The translations under genes and the position numbers were made by a program. Under the pieces are notes generated by a model. That model saw only the letters and a program-made list of their open reading frames with translations, did no database searches and was not told where the DNA came from. A DNA stretch of 9,913 nucleotides from Clostridium sp. CAG:245 (GTDB lineage Bacteria > Bacillota > Clostridia > TANB77 > CAG-508), in assembly GCA_000435175.1 (NCBI GenBank), contig FR880022.1, positions 1-9,913 on the forward strand, read 5' to 3'. This document shows, piece after piece, positions 1 to 5,870 of this stretch; position 1 is the stretch's first letter; each line of letters begins with the position of its first letter.

Positions 1-50
1 TAATAAGTTTCCTAATATAATTAATAATATTCCTATTTTTATTTTTTCAT
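1..50 (-). CDS. 5' end of a hydrophobic membrane protein, apparently frameshifted at its start
   Basis: An ideal GGAGG ribosome binding site at 58-62 stands 7 nt before an ATG at 50-48, but that frame reads only Met-Lys-Lys-stop. Adding one A to the A6 run at 42-47 would give a natural N-terminus, MKKIKIGILLIILGNLL, that runs off the left edge. The same downstream residues can be read without a frameshift from a TTG at 72-70, but no ribosome binding site precedes it. The hydrophobic stretch looks like a first transmembrane helix and faintly recalls YitT-type membrane proteins, which is only an impression. A base error, a real frameshift mutation, a slippery A-tract or the TTG start could all explain it. 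The promoter at 94-123 would drive it. Confidence 0.4.
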
Positions 51-93
51 AATCAATCCTCCATTTCAGCAAATTTCTATTTTTCTAATTCAT

Positions 94-123
94 ATAATAC
101 CACAAACTCATTTATCCTGTCAA
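94..123 (-). promoter_or_regulatory. Sigma-A type promoter for the gene at the left edge
   Basis: On the minus strand, TTGACA (123-118) is followed by an 18-nt spacer and TATTAT (99-94). It points towards the ribosome binding site at 58-62. The -35 box overlaps the end of a perfect hairpin at 121-145. Confidence 0.65.
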
Positions 124-245
124 AATTATCCATTGGATAATTTTGCAGGAACAGGGAGTTATACTAATCCCACTTAATAGCCTAAAAACGAGGTTTTTAG
201 CGCATATGCAATTTTCCCCAAATTGTATGCTCATACGGGTGTAAA
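121..245 (-). other. Hairpin-rich non-coding segment that interrupts the peroxiredoxin gene
   Basis: No coding sequence is supported here. On the minus strand it holds a GTATG-AG-CATAC palindrome (236-225). An alternative, overlapping larger hairpin at 230-202 has 5 + 6 bp, a two-base bulge and a GGGGA loop. A perfect 8-bp stem with a 3-nt loop follows (200-182), and a perfect 11-bp stem with a 3-nt loop at 145-121. The peroxiredoxin reading frame loses all family resemblance where this segment begins. Upstream of the break the flank ends in TTTTAC, a target type used by IS200/IS605-family elements. A small IS200/IS605-derived element (an end, a MITE, or an omega-RNA-like scaffold) is therefore possible, but no transposase or TnpB is present and the identity is inference. 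Confidence 0.35.
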
Positions 246-386
246 ATCCCCTGGATGCGAAAACAATACTATCCATTTACCTTTATAATCATTTAAAGAT
301 ATATTGCCCATTGTTGTCGTAGCACAAAATTCTGGTGCTATTTGACCTATTTTTACATTTCCATTCATCATTAATTCATAGTCCAT
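231..386 (-). pseudogene. Peroxiredoxin N-terminal fragment ending just before the peroxidatic cysteine
   Basis: The 51-codon reading frame has a good ribosome binding site (AAGGAG, spacing 8) and starts like an AhpC/TSA-type peroxiredoxin: G-x-x-A-P-E-F near residues 14-20, a strand-forming W-I-V-L-F-S, and the active-site approach HPGDFTPV at 44-51. In the family the next residue is the peroxidatic cysteine that reduces peroxides. Here the codon is TGA. What follows in any frame does not resemble the expected roughly 150-170 further residues. The simplest reading is a gene broken by the insertion or deletion that brought in the hairpin-rich segment. Selenocysteine at this position is known in some peroxiredoxins (PrxU, T-x-x-U motif), but read-through would give only 18 more residues without similarity. 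Confidence 0.8.
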
Positions 387-487
387 AGAAAAAGCTCCTT
401 TCATACTGTTGTATAATATGAAAAGAGTACTTATTTTGCTACATTTAAATTTATGATTATTTTTAGTTATAGAGTTTTATAAACAAT

Positions 488-524
488 AAAGAAACACAAA
501 AATAATTTACCTTTGTGCTTCCTT
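488..524 (-). terminator. Terminator-like hairpin after the glmM unit
   Basis: The minus-strand RNA forms a 13-bp stem (524-512 with 500-488) that includes two G-U pairs, with an 11-nt loop. It begins 6 nt after the stop codon of the small membrane protein gene. The 3' arm is U-rich (UUUGUGUUUCUUU) but no long U-run follows, so termination may be incomplete. The G-U pairs mean the fold is better on this strand than on the other. Confidence 0.55.
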
Positions 525-529
525 TGTTA

Positions 530-868
530 TTAAACTCTTTTCCAGAACCAGTCTAAACTGTTATCTATGCTTTTTCTATTTTCAACTTTTGCTTGAATTT
601 CATCCATCCATAAGTATGAAATAAAAGATAAAAATATAAATACAAAATCTACTAGTATACTTCTTGTTATTGCATAATGCATTTCTTCTGTAATATTTGA
701 TATTGTTCCCAATTCAACAGCATGACAAACAAGAATTATTAAAAATACAGATAACATTGTTGCTATAATTCCGCTTTTCTTTGTTTCTTTACTTAGTACT
801 AATGCTAGTAGAAACACAACTAATGTTAATAACATTGTTGCTACATTAGTAAAATTAATAAATGGCAT
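530..868 (-). CDS. Small three-helix membrane protein of unknown function, downstream of glmM
   Basis: This is a 112-residue protein with an AGGAGG site 6-7 nt before its ATG. It lies 14 nt after glmM, so it is probably co-transcribed and translationally close to it. Three hydrophobic segments are visible at about residues 7-26, 33-52 and 68-87, followed by a charged tail rich in Lys, Glu, Asp and Trp (88-112). No signal peptidase site or enzyme motif is seen, and I do not recognise the family. Its coupling to glmM suggests a link with the cell envelope, but that is only context. It is followed by the hairpin at 488-524, which probably ends the unit. Confidence 0.75.
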   Translation of the reverse strand: MPFINFTNVATMLLTLVVFLLALVLSKETKKSGIIATMLSVFLIILVCHAVELGTISNITEEMHYAITRSILVDFVFIFLSFISYLWMDEIQAKVENRKSIDNSLDWFWKRV

Positions 869-882
869 ATGTTTTCCTCCTT

Positions 883-2247
883 TTATTTTAACTTTTGTTC
901 TATTAATTTAGCCAAAGCCTCTGCTTTAGTTTTAATATAACCTTGATCCTCGCCTTCTATCATAACTCTAACAAGTGGTTCAGTACCAGAAGGTCTAATA
1001 AGCACTCTACCATTTCCAGAAAATTCTTTTTCTAGTTTTTCTATCTCAGATTTTATTTCTGGATCTTTATCAAAGTCGTATTTTTTATCTGAGTTTACTT
1101 TTGCATTTATTAGCACTTGTGGATATATTCGAATTATATCACATAGTTTTGAAATAGCCAACCCTTTTTCTAACATTATTTTTATTAGCATTAAAGATGT
1201 TAAAATTCCATCTCCTGTTGGGTTATAATCTAATAATATGATGTGTCCAGATTGTTCTCCACCTAAATTGTAGCCATTTGCAAGCATGTTTTCAAGAACA
1301 TATCTATCTCCAACTTTTGTAGCTTCAAAATGAATATCATTGCTTTCTGCATATTTTCTTAATCCTAAATTACTCATTACTGTTGCCACAAGAGTATTTT
1401 TGTTAAGCTTGCCCTTTTCTTTCAAATAATTAGAAATCACTGCCATAATACGGTCACCATCTATAAGTTCGCCTTTCTCATCAACGGCTAAGCATCTGTC
1501 CCCATCTCCATCATAAGCAATTCCTAAATTGCATTTATGTTCAACAACAAATTTTTGTAATCCTTCAATATGTGTTGAACCACAATTATCATTTATGTTT
1601 ATTCCATTTGGATGATTATTTATTATGTAATGATTTATTCCTAACTTTGTGAATACTTTATCTGCGACAACTGATGTAGCTCCATTTGCTGTATCTATTG
1701 CTACTGTAAAATTTGCTTTATCTAAGTTTTCTAATTCTTCTTCAAAATTCTTTCTAAAGAAATACACATATTCCTCTAATAAATCTTCTCTATTTTCAGA
1801 CACACCAATCTTATCACTAACTGCTGTTAATGCATCTAATTTACCAGAATCCATTACTTCTTCAATTTCTTCTTCTAATGCATCTGGAATTTTCATTCCT
1901 TTATTACTAAAATATTTAATTCCATTAAATTCAAAAGTATTGTGTGATGCAGAAATAACAACACTTGCATCTGCTTTATATCTTCTTGTTAAATACGCAA
2001 CACCTGGTGTTGGTAAAACACCTAACAATTTAACATTTGCACCATAACTTAAAAAGCCTGCTGTCATTGCCGCTTCTATTAGAGTACCAGATATTCTAGT
2101 ATCCCTTCCTATAAAAATTGTTGGAGTATGGTCTGTGTGTTTTGAAAGCACATAAGCTCCAGCCTTTGCAACTCTGTACACTAATTCTGGTGTAAGCTCA
2201 CTATTTGCAATTCTTCTAATACCATCTGTTCCAAAATATTTTCTCAT
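883..2247 (-). CDS. glmM: Phosphoglucosamine mutase GlmM
   Basis: GlmM converts glucosamine-6-phosphate to glucosamine-1-phosphate in the cytoplasm, the step before UDP-GlcNAc and hence peptidoglycan and other glycans. At 454 residues it has the usual length. The N-terminal FGTDGIR is present (5-11). The active-site phosphoserine loop SASHN lies at 99-103 (Ser101, matching the phosphorylated serine of the family). The Mg2+ loop DGDGDR is at 246-251, the sugar-specificity motif GGEQSG at 329-334, and the phosphate-binding RPSGTEP at 418-424. All key residues are intact. A GGAG site precedes the ATG. In many Firmicutes glmM follows cdaA and cdaR; here the gene upstream is a toxin and glmM has its own promoter (2295-2323). 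Confidence 0.98.
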   Translation of the reverse strand: MRKYFGTDGIRRIANSELTPELVYRVAKAGAYVLSKHTDHTPTIFIGRDTRISGTLIEAAMTAGFLSYGANVKLLGVLPTPGVAYLTRRYKADASVVISASHNTFEFNGIKYFSNKGMKIPDALEEEIEEVMDSGKLDALTAVSDKIGVSENREDLLEEYVYFFRKNFEEELENLDKANFTVAIDTANGATSVVADKVFTKLGINHYIINNHPNGININDNCGSTHIEGLQKFVVEHKCNLGIAYDGDGDRCLAVDEKGELIDGDRIMAVISNYLKEKGKLNKNTLVATVMSNLGLRKYAESNDIHFEATKVGDRYVLENMLANGYNLGGEQSGHIILLDYNPTGDGILTSLMLIKIMLEKGLAISKLCDIIRIYPQVLINAKVNSDKKYDFDKDPEIKSEIEKLEKEFSGNGRVLIRPSGTEPLVRVMIEGEDQGYIKTKAEALAKLIEQKLK

Positions 2248-2294
2248 ATAAATAAAATCTCCTTTGTCGTATAAAATATAGTTTTTCTTGGTAT

Positions 2295-2323
2295 ATTATA
2301 TTTTTTATAAAAGAAAAAAGCAA
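2295..2323 (-). promoter_or_regulatory. Promoter of glmM
   Basis: On the minus strand, TTGCTT (2323-2318), a 17-nt spacer and a perfect TATAAT (2300-2295) lie in the 105-nt gap between the toxin stop codon and glmM. This lets the essential glmM be expressed independently of the toxin-antitoxin locus upstream. No terminator was seen after the toxin gene, so read-through into glmM is possible. Confidence 0.7.
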
Positions 2324-2352
2324 TAGTTTTTATAAAATATTTATTACTGTTA

Positions 2353-2856
2353 CTACAAATTTTTATTATTGATATTTTTCCATTCATTACTTTTCATTTC
2401 TAAAAGTTTAAAGTTACAACAAACTACTTTAAAAAAGTCAAAGTCAATATTATTCTTATCATTTAAAACATTTAATACTTTTTCTGCTTTATTTAATATT
2501 TCTTGTATTACATCATATTTTCTCAAAAAATATAGTTCTCTATACAAATAATATTTTGATTTGTCATTTTTAATATTCACTTTATGTACTACATCATCTA
2601 TGACAGGTATCATATTATTTATTGTTAGCTGTGCAATTACTTCTTTTTTATTTTTAATATTTATTGTTAATTTTGGATTTCTCTTCTTAACTTTCGACGT
2701 AAAAGGTATACAATAGTCAGTTTTTTCTTTTGTTATTAATATTCCATAATATTTTCTATTTGACTTTTTTCTAACATTTTTATCATATTTACTCAAATAT
2801 TCTAAATACATAGGATCAATCTCATATACGCTAAATTTTCCTTCCTTTATTCTCAT
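2353..2856 (-). CDS. toxN: Type III toxin, ToxN/AbiQ-family endoribonuclease
   Basis: This 167-residue protein is close to the usual length for ToxN/AbiQ. It is recognised by the order of family features. An N-terminal F-x-V-Y-x-I-x-x-x-Y-x-x-Y-L (8-21) is followed by a Y-Y-G-I-L strand (36-40). PFTSK (51-55) carries the Thr-Ser-x-Lys region that holds active-site residues in ToxN. NNMIPV (80-85) comes next, then YRELYFLRK in a helix (105-113) and the C-terminal CNFKLLE (147-153). ToxN enzymes cut mRNA at A-rich sites and are held inactive by pseudoknots of the cognate repeat RNA, released for example during phage infection. The ATG has an AGAGGTG site and lies 17 nt after the attenuator hairpin. 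The pI looks strongly basic (many Lys), as expected for an RNA binder. Assignment to the ToxIN rather than the CptIN or TenpIN branch rests on these motifs and the repeat length. Confidence 0.93.
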   Translation of the reverse strand: MRIKEGKFSVYEIDPMYLEYLSKYDKNVRKKSNRKYYGILITKEKTDYCIPFTSKVKKRNPKLTINIKNKKEVIAQLTINNMIPVIDDVVHKVNIKNDKSKYYLYRELYFLRKYDVIQEILNKAEKVLNVLNDKNNIDFDFFKVVCCNFKLLEMKSNEWKNINNKNL

Positions 2857-2873
2857 ATTTCACCTCTTTTCGC

Positions 2874-2924
2874 ACAAAAATAGAGACTACAGCTAGTAGT
2901 TAATACTAGTTATAATCCCTATTT
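2874..2924 (-). terminator. Attenuator/terminator between antitoxin RNA repeats and toxin gene
   Basis: On the minus strand, arms at 2923-2904 and 2898-2879 form a continuous 20-bp stem (extendable by one A-U pair) with loop UUAAC. Three of the pairs are G-U. The 3' arm leads into UUUUU (2880-2876). In known type III systems a terminator here keeps antitoxin RNA in large excess over toxin mRNA and lets a fraction of transcripts read through. The position and shape match that role. Confidence 0.88.
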
Positions 2925-2931
2925 CATCATC

Positions 2932-3030
2932 CTTAATTCTCCTCTAAAGTGGGAGCTTACTCATCTTGAATTCTCCTCTAAGTGGGAGCTTACTCAATTG
3001 TTTTCTCCTGTATAGTCGGAGCTTACTCAT
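2932..3030 (-). ncRNA. toxI: Type III antitoxin RNA: three tandem 33-nt repeats (ToxI-like)
   Basis: Three head-to-tail units of exactly 33 nt are seen, transcribed in the order 3030-2998, 2997-2965, 2964-2932. All share GAGTAAGCTCC followed by ACT, and a later GGAG. In each unit AGU can pair with ACU around a loop containing CUCC. That CUCC can pair with the downstream GGAG, giving an H-type pseudoknot, the fold by which ToxI units bind and inhibit ToxN. Units 2 and 3 are nearly identical; unit 1 differs at several positions. Repeat number (3) and length are within the range of known ToxI/AntiQ RNAs (about 3-5 units of 34-36 nt). Transcription should begin about 7 nt before unit 1. The pairing is my manual fold. 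Confidence 0.92.
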
Positions 3031-3043
3031 CTTCTATAGCCTT

Positions 3044-3073
3044 AGTATAGCATGACTATGTGCAAGATGTCAA
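3044..3073 (-). promoter_or_regulatory. Promoter of the toxin-antitoxin locus
   Basis: On the minus strand, a perfect TTGACA (3073-3068) is followed by an 18-nt spacer and TATACT (3049-3044). The predicted start site is near 3037, just ahead of the first antitoxin repeat. This near-consensus promoter fits the need for abundant antitoxin RNA. Confidence 0.85.
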
Positions 3074-3148
3074 TACAAAAAATTTATATTTTTCAATATA
3101 TTTTATTCATTTTTTTACAAATTATTACATACATTTTTCAAAATCCAC

Positions 3149-4270
3149 TTATTTTAAGTTTTCTTCTACACATTTCAAAGCTTCTGCTATTACTTTATCC
3201 ATATCATAATATTTATACATTCCAAGTCTTCCACCAAATATAACATTTTTGTCTTTACTTGCTAGGTCTGCATATTTCTGATATAAAGCATTATTTTTAT
3301 CATTATTTATTGGATAATATGCTTCTTTTTCTCTGTTCCATGTATCTGGATACTCTCTTGTTATTATTGTTTTTGAAATTGTATCTTCTTGTCCTAGACT
3401 TTTTGCATATTCAAAATGTTTATGCTCTATAATTCTAGTATATGGAACTTCGTATTCAGTATAGTTTACAACTGCATTTCCTTGATAGTTTTGAATATTC
3501 AATTCTTCTTCTTCAAATCTCAAACTTCTATATTCAAGCTCTCCAAATTTATAATCATAATACTTATCTATTGGTCCTGTAAATACTATTTTCTCTGCAA
3601 TATTATCAAGTTCTTGTTTATGTTCAAAATAGTCATAATTTAATTTTACTTCTATTCCATCAAGCATCTTTTCTATAATCTGAGTGTATCCTCCCATTGG
3701 GATTCCTTGATATTTATCATTAAAATAATTATTATCATATATGAACCTTACTGGTAAACGTTTTATTATAAAGCTAGGAAGCTCTGTACACTTTCTTCCC
3801 CATTGCTTTTCTGTATAGCCTTTTACAAGTTTTTCGTAAATAGTTTTTCCAACTAAAGAAATTGCCTGTTCTTCTAAATTTTTAGGTTCTGTAATTCCAG
3901 CTTCTTTCTTTTCTTGTTCAATTTTTGCCTGTGCTTCTTCTGGCGTTACTACTCCCCATAACTTGTTAAATGTGTTCATGTTAAATGGCATATTGTAAAG
4001 TTCATTTTTATAGCGTGCAACAGGTGAATTTGTGTATCTGTTAAATTCCGCAAATTGATTTATATAATCCCATACTTCTTTATTACTTGTATGAAAAATG
4101 TGTGCACCATATTTATGAACATTAATTCCGTCTTTATTTTCTGTATATATGTTTCCTGCTATATTTGAACGCTTGTCTATTACAAGAACTTTTTTCCCTC
4201 TTTTATTTGCCTCATAAGCAAATATTGAACCAAATAGGCCAGAGCCTACTATTAAATAATCGTATTTCAT
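3149..4270 (-). CDS. glf: UDP-galactopyranose mutase
   Basis: Glf uses reduced FAD to interconvert UDP-galactopyranose and UDP-galactofuranose, supplying Galf for surface glycans. The 373-residue protein is of standard bacterial length. The N-terminal FAD-binding Rossmann motif is G-S-G-L-F-G (9-14) followed by the D32 acidic end. Further family signatures are YGAHIFHT (54-61), GYTEKQWG (151-158), the loop with Arg175, YTRIIEHKHF (278-287, Arg279) and the C-terminal FGGRLGMYKYYDMD (345-358). The two substrate-phosphate arginines appear present. It starts 18 nt after the upstream membrane glycosyltransferase gene with an AGAGG site, so it is the last gene of the four-gene unit. No strong terminator follows; only a weak AT-only hairpin with a U-run lies near 3077-3104. 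Confidence 0.97.
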   Translation of the reverse strand: MKYDYLIVGSGLFGSIFAYEANKRGKKVLVIDKRSNIAGNIYTENKDGINVHKYGAHIFHTSNKEVWDYINQFAEFNRYTNSPVARYKNELYNMPFNMNTFNKLWGVVTPEEAQAKIEQEKKEAGITEPKNLEEQAISLVGKTIYEKLVKGYTEKQWGRKCTELPSFIIKRLPVRFIYDNNYFNDKYQGIPMGGYTQIIEKMLDGIEVKLNYDYFEHKQELDNIAEKIVFTGPIDKYYDYKFGELEYRSLRFEEEELNIQNYQGNAVVNYTEYEVPYTRIIEHKHFEYAKSLGQEDTISKTIITREYPDTWNREKEAYYPINNDKNNALYQKYADLASKDKNVIFGGRLGMYKYYDMDKVIAEALKCVEENLK

Positions 4271-4288
4271 AATTTACCTCTTTATTTT

Positions 4289-5851
4289 TTAGAATACCTT
4301 GTCTGATATTTTTATTACAATAATATTATTTATAATTTTTATTGATCCATTATTAGGATATATTGGCATATTTTTAAATTCATCACTTTTAACAATACTA
4401 TCATATTCATCTTTTGAACATATCTTTATTTTTACTCCTAAATATTTATCAAAAAATCTATAGTTTTGTAATATTCCATTGTAATTATTCCAAGTTTCAT
4501 TATCATAACTTATAAATCCATTAGTTTTTTCCAGATTATTAGCTTTAAATTTTATTACATCACTAAATAACCATTTTTTAGTTGTAGAATAATCTTCTAA
4601 ACTAGTAGCTTTACCATATATATCATTTGCAACTGTATAATAATTTCTAAATGTTTCTTGCCTGTTCATATATGTATAAGTATTTTGTATTATAAATGAG
4701 TTTGTTAATATTGTAATTAGTATTATGCATAAATATTTAATTATATTATTTATCGAATTATTCTTTAAGTTATTATATATTACTATCATCAATACTACTG
4801 ATGTTATTATTCCTGGTCCAGTAACTAAGTTTACTGTAGTCGATGGTGCAATTAGATCCATTATGCTTACTACTATTGGAAAAGTTATAATTGCCAAAAT
4901 TGTTAATACTATTCTTAATATCTTTTTGTTCCCTTTCATACTTACAAAATTCAGTATTAACCCAATTAATGATATCATAAATAATGCTGAGTTTATTTGC
5001 ATTCTTTTATAATATGAATTTCTTATTATCTTGTTTGTAAAGAAGAAATTGTAAAAATCCCTATATGTTTGTATAATAGACTTTGGTAATGCTTTTATAG
5101 TATTTATACCTAAACTATCTGCACCTTTATAAGACGCTAAAGATAATCCTAATATTGCTAATATTACTTTTAAAATGAGATAATATATTATTATTCCAAT
5201 TCCTATTGTAACAATATCTTTCAACACTTCTAATAAAATATCTTTAACATTTTTTTCCCTAAGAAATTGACTTATTGTATATATTACAAACAATCCTAGT
5301 ATCACTCCTAAATAGGCCTGATACATTGAGCAAGTTATTATAGTACATAAACAAGCAATTAAATAATTCCATTTTTTATTTTCAGCTTTTTTTAAAAAGA
5401 ATACTGTTAATGTTGATGTTAAAAATGCAAAAGCATATGCATCAGCACAATAGATAAAGAAATATGTTTCTGTAAATTGTGGAGCTACAGCTACAATTGC
5501 AGCAATAATTGCTATAGCAGTTTTATTTTTTATTTCAAATATTCTTGATATTACAACAACTGCCAATGCAAGAAATATTAAAGATATAAATACTATAATA
5601 AATTTATTTACTAATCCATATCTCAATAAATTTATATATTTAATTCCAAATCTTCCTAACTTTATCTCCCAGTTTCCTGCTATATTAAAATCAGCTGATG
5701 ATAAAGCATCTGGTGCTATTCCTTCTGTTATAAAAAAAGAGAAATTATTTATTATTCCTAGTACTAAAACTACTAAAATTATAAATATATCATTTTTTGT
5801 TATATTCTTTTTTACCTTTAAAAATAACTCATTTGGTTCATCTATTTTCAT
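4289..5851 (-). CDS. GtrII-like multi-spanning membrane glycosyltransferase
   Basis: This 520-residue integral membrane protein has about 10-11 hydrophobic segments (for example 21-41, 83-103, 128-153, 213-236, 287-305, 311-331, 343-360, 368-388) and a soluble C-terminal part of about 130 residues. Between the first helices lies N-x-x-G-N-W-E-I-K-L-G-R-F-G (56-69), with a conserved C-S-M-Y-Q-A-Y-L-G at 174-182. Both resemble the glucosyltransferase GtrII domain family, named after Shigella phage enzymes that transfer glucose from a lipid carrier to O-antigen outside the membrane. The donor here is unknown. No gtrA flippase or gtrB lipid-glucose synthase is in the window. The neighbouring glf suggests galactofuranose could be involved, but that is speculation. 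An alternative is a related GT-C enzyme or polysaccharide polymerase. Confidence 0.78.
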   Translation of the reverse strand: MKIDEPNELFLKVKKNITKNDIFIILVVLVLGIINNFSFFITEGIAPDALSSADFNIAGNWEIKLGRFGIKYINLLRYGLVNKFIIVFISLIFLALAVVVISRIFEIKNKTAIAIIAAIVAVAPQFTETYFFIYCADAYAFAFLTSTLTVFFLKKAENKKWNYLIACLCTIITCSMYQAYLGVILGLFVIYTISQFLREKNVKDILLEVLKDIVTIGIGIIIYYLILKVILAILGLSLASYKGADSLGINTIKALPKSIIQTYRDFYNFFFTNKIIRNSYYKRMQINSALFMISLIGLILNFVSMKGNKKILRIVLTILAIITFPIVVSIMDLIAPSTTVNLVTGPGIITSVVLMIVIYNNLKNNSINNIIKYLCIILITILTNSFIIQNTYTYMNRQETFRNYYTVANDIYGKATSLEDYSTTKKWLFSDVIKFKANNLEKTNGFISYDNETWNNYNGILQNYRFFDKYLGVKIKICSKDEYDSIVKSDEFKNMPIYPNNGSIKIINNIIVIKISDKVF

Positions 5852-5870
5852 AAATTTTCCTTTCTTCTTT

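Noticed and set aside
387..487. Promoter or PerR-type operator for the peroxiredoxin fragment
   Set aside because: A TATTAT at 413-418 could be a -10 box, but no convincing -35 box or inverted-repeat operator is found at the right distance.
1649..2047. Plus-strand 132-codon open frame inside glmM
   Set aside because: It lies wholly within the intact and motif-complete glmM on the other strand, has no ribosome binding site and no recognisable protein features.
2932..3030. The three 33-nt repeats read as a CRISPR array
   Set aside because: Units are directly adjacent with no spacers, no cas genes are present, and the array is followed by an attenuator and a ToxN-type toxin, so it is an antitoxin RNA.
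3077..3104. Terminator of glf: weak stem TATATT/AATATA followed by a U-run
   Set aside because: The stem is 6 bp of A-T only and such patterns are common by chance in this AT-rich DNA; noted under glf but not called as a feature.
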